The notes below the pieces were generated by a model that saw only the letters and a program-made list of their open reading frames with translations, had not been told where the DNA came from and made no database searches. The position numbers and the translations under genes are program-made. Positions 34,036 to 42,520 of a stretch of 64,000 bases of DNA are shown here, piece by piece (position 1 is the stretch's first letter; each line of letters begins with the position of its first letter). This stretch comes from Halobacillus litoralis. GTDB lineage: Bacteria > Bacillota > Bacilli > Bacillales > Halobacillaceae. The stretch is taken from positions 186,001 to 250,000 of the forward strand of contig NZ_WMEW01000001.1 in NCBI RefSeq assembly GCF_009856355.1. Direction: 5' to 3'.

Positions 34036-34494
34036 ATGAAAAGTAACGAGTTTGATCAAACGGATCGTATCATTGTCGATGAACTAGTAAGAGACGGTCG
34101 GATTTCATATGTGGAATTAGCTGAAAAAGTCGGCATTTCCCGAGTCGCCGTCAAAGATCGTATCAACAGCCTGATCAATAAAGGCGTCATTGAAAACTTT
34201 ACAGCCGTCATCAATTCTGAGCGGTTCGGTCAAAACATTTCCGCCTTTTTTGAAGTTGATGTCGAGCCAATGAATCTGCAGGCGGTGGCCCAGAATCTGG
34301 CAGATAATCCAAGTGTGGCAAGTATCTACCAAATGACCGGCCCAAGCACACTGCACATGCACGTGCTTGTGGAGGATTTCAAGATGCTGGAAGCTTTTAT
34401 CAATGATGAACTCTACTCCGTAGAAGGAATCACCCGTGTGGACAGTTCAATTATTTTGAAACGATTTAAAAGCAGGAAAGGGTACAAGTTGTAA
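34036..34494 (+). CDS. Lrp/AsnC-family transcriptional regulator
   Basis: 152 residues: N-terminal HTH (DQTDRIIVDELVRDGRISY, AEKVGISRVAVKDRINSL) and C-terminal RAM/AsnC ligand-binding domain (FFEVDVEPMNLQAVAQ, MTGPSTLHMHVLVED). GGAAGGAG precedes the ATG. These regulators sense amino acids. Divergence from tctCBA-ggt by about 225 AT-rich bases makes that operon the likely target and a glutamate-type amino acid the likely signal. The 285 bases after the gene hold only a 10-bp hairpin (34619-34643) and the next promoter region. Confidence 0.88.
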   Translation: MKSNEFDQTDRIIVDELVRDGRISYVELAEKVGISRVAVKDRINSLINKGVIENFTAVINSERFGQNISAFFEVDVEPMNLQAVAQNLADNPSVASIYQMTGPSTLHMHVLVEDFKMLEAFINDELYSVEGITRVDSSIILKRFKSRKGYKL

Positions 34495-34694
34495 GCCCAC
34501 CTGTGGAATAGAAGCATATCCCTCAATCCCTATACCTGCAGACCAAACGGACCTCATACGAAACAGTGACATGGATATGTTTTCGTTCATTGAACTAATG
34601 ATTTCATTCAACATGAAAAATCCAGTGACCCTTGTCACTGGATTTCCTCTTCTATATCTTCTTAGGACCAACCACTATTTTGACAAGCTCTATC

Positions 34695-34708
34695 ATTTCC
34701 CGGGAAAT
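34695..34708. promoter_or_regulatory. Perfect 14-bp palindrome upstream of the LytTR regulator gene
   Basis: ATTTCCCGGGAAAT lies 10 bases after a TTGACA (34680-34685) and about 70 bases before the start; a candidate operator. Confidence 0.4.
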
Positions 34709-34779
34709 TTCCTACTTTAATTTTCCAAATGCTGTATCATGTCTAATAAAGAGCTTACATAGAAAGGAGAGCGCTGTTT

Positions 34780-35775
34780 ATGGACGGACTTACCATTACG
34801 AAGGCGGAAAAAAGCCGGGGTGGTACGACGATTTTTTCCCCATTTGATTTACGTATTGAACCAGGACAGGTCGTGTCTGTTTACGTTCATACAGATCTCC
34901 GACACTGGCTGATTAATATTCTTAATGGAGACGAGACGTTATCTGGAGGCTGTATTTCCTTCCATGGCCGCCCTTCTCCTATTCCTTTAGGACTGCTCAG
35001 CCTGGATGCCCCTCTTTATGAACGCTTGAAGGTGAAGGAGCTGTTCCGTTTCCATAGGGACCTTTATCACTCCAGCGTTTCCTTGGAATCAGTCATGGAT
35101 TGGACACGCCTGTCAGACCTTCAGCACCATCAGGTAAAAAAGCTGACCTTCTCCGAGAAAAAACGGGTACAGCTGGGCTGTCTCCTTTTACAGGACCCCC
35201 CATTCTTTCTCATGGAGGAACCCGATCAAAATGTAGACCTTGAAACGAAACAGATTTTGATGAAGATCTTACAACGACTGAAAGAAGAAGGTAAAACCGT
35301 GATGATCTTGACCAGTAACCTGGAGAGCGCCATTATGATGGGCGATCACACCCACCGTCTCCATCAGGATGGTATACATAAAGTGGAAAAAGAGCCCGAA
35401 GAGTCCGCTGAGCCTGAAACAGATGGTGCATCCGTCACCTTCTATAAAATCCCTACTAAAGTGCAGGAAAACATGATTTTATTTGCCCCGCCTGAAGTCG
35501 ATTACATCGAAAGCATTCAGGGGCAGTCATATGTCCATATCCGTGGGGAAGCCTTCCAGGGAATGTTCACGCTGAACGATCTGGAAGCCAGATTGAAGCT
35601 GTTCGGATTCTTCCGCTGCCACCGGTCTTATATCGTGAACCTTCAGAAGGTCCGAAAAGTCATCACGTGGACCAAAAACAGCTACAGCCTCCAGCTCGAT
35701 AACGCAGAAAAGACCGAAGTCCCGCTTTCCAAAGGTAAAATGGCTGAACTAAAGGAACTGCTGGGCCTCAAATAG
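34780..35775 (+). CDS. Degenerate ABC-ATPase fused to LytTR DNA-binding domain
   Basis: 331 residues. Residues 1-205 have the fold order of an ABC ATPase but lost catalysis: the Walker A place reads YVHTDLRHWLINILNG with no GKS/T, the signature is degenerate (KLTFSEKKRVQLG) and Walker B is FFLMEEPD. Residues about 230-331 are a LytTR domain (VDYIESIQGQSYVHIRG, FFRCHRSYIVNLQKV). It is therefore a transcription factor that uses a dead ABC module as sensor or docking part. Next gene downstream is a live ABC exporter, its probable target. ATG follows GAAAGGAGAG. Confidence 0.85.
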   Translation: MDGLTITKAEKSRGGTTIFSPFDLRIEPGQVVSVYVHTDLRHWLINILNGDETLSGGCISFHGRPSPIPLGLLSLDAPLYERLKVKELFRFHRDLYHSSVSLESVMDWTRLSDLQHHQVKKLTFSEKKRVQLGCLLLQDPPFFLMEEPDQNVDLETKQILMKILQRLKEEGKTVMILTSNLESAIMMGDHTHRLHQDGIHKVEKEPEESAEPETDGASVTFYKIPTKVQENMILFAPPEVDYIESIQGQSYVHIRGEAFQGMFTLNDLEARLKLFGFFRCHRSYIVNLQKVRKVITWTKNSYSLQLDNAEKTEVPLSKGKMAELKELLGLK

Positions 35776-35877
35776 CTCCGTTCAGCCGGCAGCTGACTCC
35801 GTTTACGCAAAAACAGCTGTGCGCTTCGTTGATCTCCCGTAATCTGAAGGAGAACGAAACGAAACGGGGGAATGAAA

Positions 35878-36726
35878 ATGGATCACATTATTGAAGTCAA
35901 TCATGTTCAAAAAACATTCGGAAAAGAACAGGCCTTGAGGGATTTAACTTTCGGAGTAAAAAAGGGAGACATTTTTGGGTTTCTCGGACCAAGCGGAGCT
36001 GGAAAAACGACAACCATTGAGATTCTGACCGGCCAGCAGGTCCCGACTTCCGGCGAAGCCCGTGTTTTTGGCGTACCTTCCAAAGATATGCACCATTCCC
36101 ATTATTTGAAGCGGATCGGTGTGATGTCGGATTCGAGCGGTTTATACGAGCGCTTATCGATTCGTGACAACCTCCTTCTTTTCTGCGAATTGTACGATCA
36201 GCCTTCTAAACAAGTCGAAGAGGTCCTTGAAATCGTTCATCTGACAGCAGAAAAAAGTAAGCGGGTATCGAAGCTGTCCAAAGGGATGAAGCAGCGCACG
36301 ATGCTCGCCCGCGCTCTTCTGCATCAGCCCGATCTTCTTTTTCTCGATGAGCCGACAGGAGCTCTTGATCCGGCCAACGCTCAGCACATTCATCACGGTC
36401 TACGGACTTTAAATGAGCGGGGGACGACCATTTTCTTAACGACGCACGATATGAATGAAGCGGAAACGCTCTGCAGCACCGTCGCATTTCTGGATAAAGG
36501 AAGTATCCAACTGCTCGACTGCCCGAAAAAGCTTAGAAAGCAGTTCGGTGACGGACATCTGATGGTGGGACTGACAGACGGCCGGGAAATCATGCTTCCG
36601 AACGAGCCCGCAAGCGCAGAGGAAATCTACCAATGGATGAAGAACAGCGAAGTGGAAACGATTGAGATGAATACACCAACCCTCGGCGATATTTTCGTAG
36701 AGGTCACAGGGAGGAATCTTGTATGA
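35878..36726 (+). CDS. ABC exporter ATP-binding protein
   Basis: 282-residue ATPase with intact Walker A (GPSGAGKTTT), signature (LSKGMKQRT), Walker B (LLFLDEPTGALDP) and H-loop (LTTHDM). The C-terminal 75 residues (LTDGREIMLPN to FVEVTGRNL) are typical of the DRI/NatA-type two-component exporters. GGGGG is 8 bases before the ATG at 35878; the ATG at 35872 is too near. It overlaps the permease start by ATGA. Substrate may be Na+, an antibiotic or a peptide. Confidence 0.88.
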   Translation: MDHIIEVNHVQKTFGKEQALRDLTFGVKKGDIFGFLGPSGAGKTTTIEILTGQQVPTSGEARVFGVPSKDMHHSHYLKRIGVMSDSSGLYERLSIRDNLLLFCELYDQPSKQVEEVLEIVHLTAEKSKRVSKLSKGMKQRTMLARALLHQPDLLFLDEPTGALDPANAQHIHHGLRTLNERGTTIFLTTHDMNEAETLCSTVAFLDKGSIQLLDCPKKLRKQFGDGHLMVGLTDGREIMLPNEPASAEEIYQWMKNSEVETIEMNTPTLGDIFVEVTGRNLV

Positions 36727-37418
36727 CATTTTCAATGAAACGGATTTATGCGATTTTCCAAAAAGATTTGAAGGAATTATACCGGAACCTCTTTGTATCC
36801 TCCACGATCATTCTTCCGATTATGATGGCTTTCATGATGAGTCAGGCGGAAAGTGTCACAACAGCCAGCGTCACCTTAGTGATTACGCTGAGCTTTGCGG
36901 CTGTCGGGACCTTTGTCCAGTCTGCGATGATTGCGGAAGAGAAAGAGAAGAATACACTAAGAAGTTTAATGATGTCGCCCGCTTCCACCTTGGATATTCT
37001 AGCCGGAAAAAGCCTCGTCACGTTTGTCATGACGCTTGCCACACTGATTGTCAGCTTGTTGATCGTCGGCTATTCCATTCAAGAACCTGTGTGGATGACC
37101 GGCATGCTTCTCCTGCTGCTTGTTTTCTACATTACCCTTGGAACACTGATCGGCCTGCTGACACGTACGTTAATTGAAGCCTCTGTCGTTCTTATGCCGA
37201 TTTTACTTTTGTTTGGGATGAACGTTACTTTTGAACCGTTGATGGCGAGTTATGAATTCCTTTCGTTTCTTGAGTACCTTCCAAACTATCAAATCCAGCT
37301 GTTTATTGAGGACCTCGGTCAGCGTATCTCATGGGTACCGGCCGGCATTATTGCGATTTGGACGGTGGTTACACTTATGGTAACGGTCGGTGTATATAAA
37401 AGGACATTCACAAGCTAG
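36723..37418 (+). CDS. ABC-2 type exporter permease
   Basis: 231-residue membrane subunit with six segments (about 17-35, 42-68, 96-118, 122-144, 150-170, 200-222). The cytoplasmic loop EKEKNTLRSLMMSPAS is the ABC-2/NatB-type coupling region. GGGAGG is 8 bases before the ATG. Together with the preceding ATPase it forms a homodimeric exporter; a strong hairpin follows. Confidence 0.85.
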   Translation: MTFSMKRIYAIFQKDLKELYRNLFVSSTIILPIMMAFMMSQAESVTTASVTLVITLSFAAVGTFVQSAMIAEEKEKNTLRSLMMSPASTLDILAGKSLVTFVMTLATLIVSLLIVGYSIQEPVWMTGMLLLLLVFYITLGTLIGLLTRTLIEASVVLMPILLLFGMNVTFEPLMASYEFLSFLEYLPNYQIQLFIEDLGQRISWVPAGIIAIWTVVTLMVTVGVYKRTFTS

Positions 37419-37450
37419 CAAAAACCTCCCTATTAGATAAGAAGAAAACA

Positions 37451-37497
37451 GGCGGATGGAACGCTGAAGTTGTTCCATCCGCCAGTCTATCTATTTT
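37451..37497 (+). terminator. Terminator of the LytTR-ABC operon
   Basis: 12-bp perfect stem (GGCGGATGGAAC and complement), 9-base loop, T-rich tail. Confidence 0.75.
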
Positions 37498-37572
37498 TCT
37501 ATACCTTCCTGTGAAACTGAAGGATCATTCCCATCGACTTCACGAACTGAAGGGAATCCTTCGCTTTTCTGA

Positions 37573-37812
37573 AGAAAAGTCATTGGAACCGAGGACCATA
37601 TCGTAATAGCCGGTCTAGAGAATGTTGATTATCCAGAAGATGCCCTCTACTTAAAAGGTGTTATCCGCATGGACAAAGATGTAGTATTCGGCTTCAATCT
37701 TTATCATGCCTTAGATGAACGTGCCGGCTTTCCCCTGCAATCATTACCCTTATGCAAAACACGGCTTCCTCCACAGTTTCTGATTCAAAATGCAGTGGAT
37801 TTTCCAAATTAA
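37573..37812 (+). pseudogene. Gene remnant without start codon
   Basis: An open frame of about 80 codons reads like real protein (HIVIAGLENVDYPEDALYLK, MDKDVVFGFNLYHALDERAG, LPPQFLIQNAVDFPN) and ends in TAA at 37810. An in-frame stop at 37570 closes it upstream, and there is no start codon or ribosome binding site at the front. I do not recognise it. It probably is the 3' end of a gene broken when the AT-rich island was inserted. Confidence 0.4.
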
Positions 37813-37909
37813 TAATAGAAAAAAATACCATAATCGTTCTTAATTAAGAAGGTTTTCGCAATTAAATGAAGAATAAAATGTATAACATAGATGGGGAGTG
37901 AATATTATA

Positions 37910-38719
37910 GTGAACATCATTAAGAATACAATAAAAAAAATCATAGACAAAATGAACAAATATATTACAAATGACTACATATTATCTGGGTTTACTATAC
38001 TTGTGTTAGTTTTCATTTTATTTTTAATACTAAATGTATTTCTTTTCAATATTAATCTAAAAAGTAATTCAAATGTTATGGTTAATGAAGTTGGGACTTC
38101 GTTGGTGGGCTTAATTGCTTTTTTCGCTGCATTTAAAGCATACCATACACAAAAAAGTCAATTAGAAGATAACAGAAAGCAAGACAGCAAACTACGCGTA
38201 GAAACACAATTTTTCCATTTAATATCTCTACATAACGGTATTGTCGATAGTTTAAAAGTCAATTATTTAGGCGAAACGTATGAAGGAAGAGATTATTTTA
38301 AATGTATATTTGAACAGAAGTTAACTAGTTATTACAATGAATTTTCCGATGAATATGATAATAGCGTTAGATTTATAGCAATGTTTAATAAAATACAAAA
38401 AGAAGAGGATCAACTTTACTATTATTTCAGAAATTTATATCAAGTATTCAAATGCATACATAAACAAAGAAGCTCTAATGTCATTACAGAAGATGAGCAA
38501 AATGAATATATTGAATATATTGATGCTCAATTATCAAAAAGAGAAAGACATCTATTGTACTTCAACGTACATTTTTTCAATGAACATAATAAACAAAAGG
38601 AGAACACTTTCAAGGAAATATTAAGTGATTTCAATTTTTTTGAGAAACATAATTTTAGTGGAGAAAAAATCGAACAAGAGTTTATTGAAGAAACTAAAAA
38701 AAAAACGAGAAATATGTAA
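37910..38719 (+). CDS. AbiC-like putative phage abortive infection protein
   Basis: About 269 residues. A basic N-terminus (IIKNTIKKIIDKMNKY) precedes two membrane helices (about 27-48 and 62-78). The soluble domain FFHLISLHNGIVDSLKV, GRDYFKCIFEQKL, YYYFRNLYQVFKCIHK and AQLSKRERHLLYFNVHF matches the putAbiC family, which is linked to phage exclusion. GGGGAGTGA suits the GTG at 37910; GTG at 37898 is the alternative. The gene is very AT-rich compared with its neighbours, which suggests transfer. It ends 22 bases after a run of ten A, where a second frame opens (see 38872-40008). Confidence 0.7.
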   Translation: MNIIKNTIKKIIDKMNKYITNDYILSGFTILVLVFILFLILNVFLFNINLKSNSNVMVNEVGTSLVGLIAFFAAFKAYHTQKSQLEDNRKQDSKLRVETQFFHLISLHNGIVDSLKVNYLGETYEGRDYFKCIFEQKLTSYYNEFSDEYDNSVRFIAMFNKIQKEEDQLYYYFRNLYQVFKCIHKQRSSNVITEDEQNEYIEYIDAQLSKRERHLLYFNVHFFNEHNKQKENTFKEILSDFNFFEKHNFSGEKIEQEFIEETKKKTRNM

Positions 38720-38871
38720 AGAACACTACATATTTTAGGTCATCTTTAAAATTAGAATTAAAGGAAATTAATAAAATTATAGACTTAGCGATAGTCAATA
38801 ATAAAAAATTTGAAATATCAACAGCAATTTGTTATCTAAGATTTAGTTTCCCTCCTAATATTCTAGCTTTC

Positions 38872-40008
38872 ATGAATGAAGAGGATGCTCTCAAAAAGTG
38901 GTTAAATAAACAAGTGCATCAAAGACTCATAGAAAACTTACAAGATGTTGACACTGTAATTCACATTAAACAAAATGATTATGCATTATTAATCGTCGAC
39001 ATTACTGAGACTGAACTCAAAGAAATATTAGATCAGTTAATAGAACATCTAACTTCACCTTTCTTATACTATTCTCAAGAGATTATCCTTTCATTTTCTG
39101 TTGGAAGTTGCATGTTACCCAATAAATCAAATGAACAGATAAATCCCTTATATAAAGCAAAGTCCGCCATGTACAAAGCAGAAAATAAAAAATCAAGAAA
39201 GTTCTCCATCCATATAGCACACAAAGAAGAGCAACTACATGAAACTTCTATAATTGAGAAAGACCTTTCATCTGCATTAGAAAAAAATGAATTTTGTTTA
39301 CACTACCAGCCTCAATACCACATTCAAGCAAAAACTATTAAAGGAGTTGAAACCCTCCTTAGATGGAACCACCCTCAACTTGGACAAGTACCACCTAGTA
39401 AATTTATTGACCTTGCAGAAGAACAAGGTTTAATGTATGAAATACTTTTATGGATGATTAAAGAGGTCTGTCACAAATTTTCAAAAGAGAAAGAATTAAT
39501 AATCTCAATAAACTTATCCTATAACCAATTACTAGAAAAATCATTCATCTTAGATGTCGAGAATATCATTAATAATTCCCAAATGGATCCTCAAAATATT
39601 TGTTTCGAATTGACTGAGAGTATCAACATCTATAAGAGATCTGAGGTTAGAAAAATTTTACATTATTTAACACAGCAAAAATATAATATATCAATAGATG
39701 ACTTTGGAAATGGATACTTTTCTTTCTTAGATTTTATTGATCTTCCAATAAATACCGTTAAATTTGACAGAGTATTTTCTTCTATAATTGCCAGCAATTC
39801 AAAATTAAGGGAAATAGCACCTGATCTGATCAATATTGCTCATAAGGCAGAACTGGAAGTTGTTGTTGAAGGAATAGAGAGTATAGAAGAGTATCGTCTT
39901 TGGGAAAAGTTCCAAGGAGATTTCGCACAAGGGTATTACATTAGCAAGCCCCTGCCATACGAAAGTTTATTTAGCACCATAATCGAATTAAATAAGCAAT
40001 TAAACTAA
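38872..40008 (+). CDS. Degenerate GGDEF-EAL protein (cyclic-di-GMP phosphodiesterase), N-terminus missing or fused upstream
   Basis: 378 residues from the first ATG. Residues about 130-370 are an EAL domain with most catalytic residues: ETLLRWNHP for EAL-LRW, NLSYNQL, FELTES, IDDFGNGYFSF, VKFDRVF, VEGIES and QGYYISKPL, so c-di-GMP hydrolysis is plausible. Residues 1-100 are the rear of a GGDEF domain whose active motif reads IKQND, hence inactive. The front of that GGDEF (YFRSSLKLELKEI, AICYLRFSF) continues upstream in the same frame to 38698, where a stop lies before the A10 run. There is no start codon or ribosome binding site there. AT-rich like the AbiC gene. Confidence 0.7.
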   Translation: MNEEDALKKWLNKQVHQRLIENLQDVDTVIHIKQNDYALLIVDITETELKEILDQLIEHLTSPFLYYSQEIILSFSVGSCMLPNKSNEQINPLYKAKSAMYKAENKKSRKFSIHIAHKEEQLHETSIIEKDLSSALEKNEFCLHYQPQYHIQAKTIKGVETLLRWNHPQLGQVPPSKFIDLAEEQGLMYEILLWMIKEVCHKFSKEKELIISINLSYNQLLEKSFILDVENIINNSQMDPQNICFELTESINIYKRSEVRKILHYLTQQKYNISIDDFGNGYFSFLDFIDLPINTVKFDRVFSSIIASNSKLREIAPDLINIAHKAELEVVVEGIESIEEYRLWEKFQGDFAQGYYISKPLPYESLFSTIIELNKQLN

Positions 40009-40096
40009 TGTGATTTTTTTATATCATAATTGTAATCCCCCAGTTTTTTGAAACCACCGTGTTATCCCACTCTAGGTTGAACTTTGTCTTAACTAG

Positions 40097-40130
40097 CTCC
40101 TTCCTGACTTGTTATCAAGCCAGGAAGGAG
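40097..40130. terminator. Bidirectional hairpin between convergent genes
   Basis: CTCCTTCCTG-CTTG / CAAG-CAGGAAGGAG stem with one bulge on each side, loop TTAT, AT-rich flanks. Confidence 0.65.
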
Positions 40131-40142
40131 AAATTTATACAC

Positions 40143-40916
40143 TCACCAACCAAACGGACTACCAATTTCCCCGAGCATCCGGTCAACCATACTCATCATC
40201 ACAATCAAAAAGAAAACTGCCATCGCCACATTCGTCATTATGACGCCGTAAAACACATCCAGACCTTTAGCTGTTCCACCCGATTGAATCGAAAATAAAA
40301 GAGCTGTACTTGCCGTTATATATAAAGCGATACTCACAAAAAAGAAAAACGTCCCGACGGTATTCATAGATAGCAGCATGAATAGATTGGCGGCTAGAAG
40401 TCCGGTCACAGGAAGGATGGCGAGCGATCCATATTTCGCAAGGACGCTCATGTAAGTGATTTCCACCCGCATCCATTTCCCTACGCCGAGGTTGACTGCG
40501 ATAAACACCGCTAAAAAGAGCAGTTGATAAAGGAAAGGCTGAAGGACGAGCACACCAAAGAATACATCCGGTACAGACTCCCCGAACGCCCACAGGCCGC
40601 GCGCCGCGTTTCTGGCCGCTAAATAAGAAAAGAACGGCATGAGAAAAGCGAGCAGCAGCAGAGCAATCAGACCATTGGTCCGCTGGGAAGCATCCGCCCG
40701 CTGACTGGCCCGAAACGGTTCCTGCAGCGCTTGGAGGGCAAAACGGTAAAACTGACGGCCTGTTTGTTTAGCCGTTTCTGTATAATCCTTCTGCGGAGGT
40801 AATGCGGCCGCTTCCACCGTCGATGCCGACGCATGCTCCGCAAGAACAGAGGCCCCGCATTTTCCGCAGAATTTACTGTCTTCATTCAATGGATTTCCGC
40901 ATGTCGCACAATGCAT
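40143..40916 (-). CDS. Zinc-ribbon membrane protein, about 5 TM segments
   Basis: 257 residues. An N-terminal zinc ribbon (CATCGNPL, FCGKCGAS; four Cys at 3, 6, 17, 20) is followed by a linker and five hydrophobic segments from about residue 82. The C-terminal membrane part resembles small YIP1-like integral proteins, but I cannot name the family. It lies 25 bases downstream of the TcaA-like gene on the same strand, so both are probably in one operon, possibly sensing cell-envelope state. Confidence 0.7.
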   Translation of the reverse strand: MHCATCGNPLNEDSKFCGKCGASVLAEHASASTVEAAALPPQKDYTETAKQTGRQFYRFALQALQEPFRASQRADASQRTNGLIALLLLAFLMPFFSYLAARNAARGLWAFGESVPDVFFGVLVLQPFLYQLLFLAVFIAVNLGVGKWMRVEITYMSVLAKYGSLAILPVTGLLAANLFMLLSMNTVGTFFFFVSIALYITASTALLFSIQSGGTAKGLDVFYGVIMTNVAMAVFFLIVMMSMVDRMLGEIGSPFGW

Positions 40917-40941
40917 AATATCCCATCCCCTTCATTAGAAG

Positions 40942-42327
40942 TCACCCGTCTGAACGGTTGGTCTCATTGATGGCTACCTCTTCGATTTTCCAGCTGTCCC
41001 CGTCTTTGATGACGGTATAATCCTTCGTCCGCTCGTAATGCGTTTTTTCTCCTTCTGAGTCGGTAAAGATGAACGCTTCATCCGTCGTCACCACATAGCC
41101 ATCCACTCCATACGCAGTAGATTTCACAATGTTATTCTCCGTGAACGCATAGGTGAAGCCTTTGCCGGAGATCCCGTCCAAATAGTCCTTAAACTCAGCG
41201 GACGCCTGACTGCCATCCTCGAGGAAAGGAGCAATCATCGAGAAGTCCTCCGCATTCAACGCTTCTTCATAGACCTCCCGGAAATCGAGAACATGGGCCT
41301 CAGCCGCTTCGGAGTCATCCGATTCCGGTACGTATTCAAAGACCGATTCCTCCGGTTCCTCCAGTTCTTCCTCAAAATAAAAACTCAGCTCACCCCAGTA
41401 GTCGCCATCCTCCGTACGGATCTGTCCGGACTTGACCACCTCTTTCTTATCGTTTGTCCATTCCGCATGAAGGACCAGCTTGTTTCCGTCCGGCACAGGC
41501 CCGATGACTCCAAGCTCATCCAGTGACTTCTTCGTACTCTTTCCATTTACAAAAAGAATCGCTTCCGGCTGGTTGGTATCGACATCATACGTAGTCCCTG
41601 CAAAATATAGTTCCATATAGTAATCCGATTCTTCCGCCAGCACCTGGTATTCCCACGTGTCTTTGAACTTTCCATATACGTTCGATGCCTCTCCCTCAAC
41701 TTTATACACACCAGGGTAGGCTTTGGCATTAACTTCGTCCTCGGCAGCATTCTCCACGGTGATTTTTTCCTTGCCGACTGTAAAGGAAGCATCATCCATG
41801 TTCGTTAAGAATCTGATCTCCGTCGGAACCGCTTCAATTTCATACGTCTTGTACATCCCAGGGATTACGGCTGTTTTTTTGACAGACAAAAGCGGGCTGC
41901 CGTATTCATCGCGGATGATGGTATCGAACCGCTGTTGTCCGCTGACGGCATCCAGCATCTGTTCACGGATGGTCTCCCAGTCGTTCTCCTTCATGTACTG
42001 CAGGTATTCCTTCTCATTCAGCCATGCTTTTTTATCAAGAGACAGTTCACTTACAAAAGCTCCCGCATCATTATTCGTGACCGCACGATCCATTGCCCGG
42101 ATCTTCGTCGTCGGATCAAGCATCGATGACAAAATCAAATGAGCGGTCAGCAGAACAACCAAAACCGCCCCTATCGAGATCAGCGTGATTTTCTTTTTCC
42201 GCGGCATCGGTGGTCTTGGCGCTTTTGCTCCCGACCGGGTCAGCGGAGCATCCTTAGGTGCACCACATTCGGTACAGAAGGTTTCTTCCCCGCCCATCTC
42301 ATGACCGCAGTGTTTACATACTTCCAT
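40942..42327 (-). CDS. TcaA-like zinc-ribbon membrane protein (YvbJ type)
   Basis: 461 residues: zinc ribbon (CKHCGHEM, FCTECGAP, residues 4-22), basic linker PRKKK, one membrane helix (about 46-68), then a large extracellular part with TcaA-type repeats and an NTF2-like C-terminal domain (FREVYEEALNAEDF to VIKDGDSWKIEEVAI). TcaA of staphylococci affects glycopeptide and surfactant susceptibility; B. subtilis YvbJ is the closest known type. The ATG at 42325-42327 follows GGGAGGT. Membrane topology puts the zinc ribbon inside and the sensor-like part outside. Confidence 0.75.
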   Translation of the reverse strand: MEVCKHCGHEMGGEETFCTECGAPKDAPLTRSGAKAPRPPMPRKKKITLISIGAVLVVLLTAHLILSSMLDPTTKIRAMDRAVTNNDAGAFVSELSLDKKAWLNEKEYLQYMKENDWETIREQMLDAVSGQQRFDTIIRDEYGSPLLSVKKTAVIPGMYKTYEIEAVPTEIRFLTNMDDASFTVGKEKITVENAAEDEVNAKAYPGVYKVEGEASNVYGKFKDTWEYQVLAEESDYYMELYFAGTTYDVDTNQPEAILFVNGKSTKKSLDELGVIGPVPDGNKLVLHAEWTNDKKEVVKSGQIRTEDGDYWGELSFYFEEELEEPEESVFEYVPESDDSEAAEAHVLDFREVYEEALNAEDFSMIAPFLEDGSQASAEFKDYLDGISGKGFTYAFTENNIVKSTAYGVDGYVVTTDEAFIFTDSEGEKTHYERTKDYTVIKDGDSWKIEEVAINETNRSDG

Positions 42328-42470
42328 CCAGCGACCTCCCTCGCACTTGAAGGTGTTTCCCCGCCTGCTATGTACCTTCCTCCCTTCACCTGATTTAGTT
42401 CCATATAATGGGGAGTAATTAACTATACTCAAACGACCGGGGGTGTATGACTGTCCCTTTTTCCATAAAA

Positions 42471-42508
42471 AAGAAGAGGACACCCCTCCATGGGACGCCC
42501 TCTTCTTC
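42471..42508 (-). terminator. Terminator of the 6-phosphogluconolactonase gene
   Basis: GAAGAGG-GTCCC... paired across an ATGG centre; long stem followed by a T-run on the minus strand. Confidence 0.7.
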
Positions 42509-42520
42509 CTATTCCTCTAT

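Noticed and set aside
34619..34643. Terminator after the Lrp gene
   Set aside because: The stem is good, but it lies 125 bases past the stop codon and has only a mixed T/C tail, so I did not list it as a separate feature.
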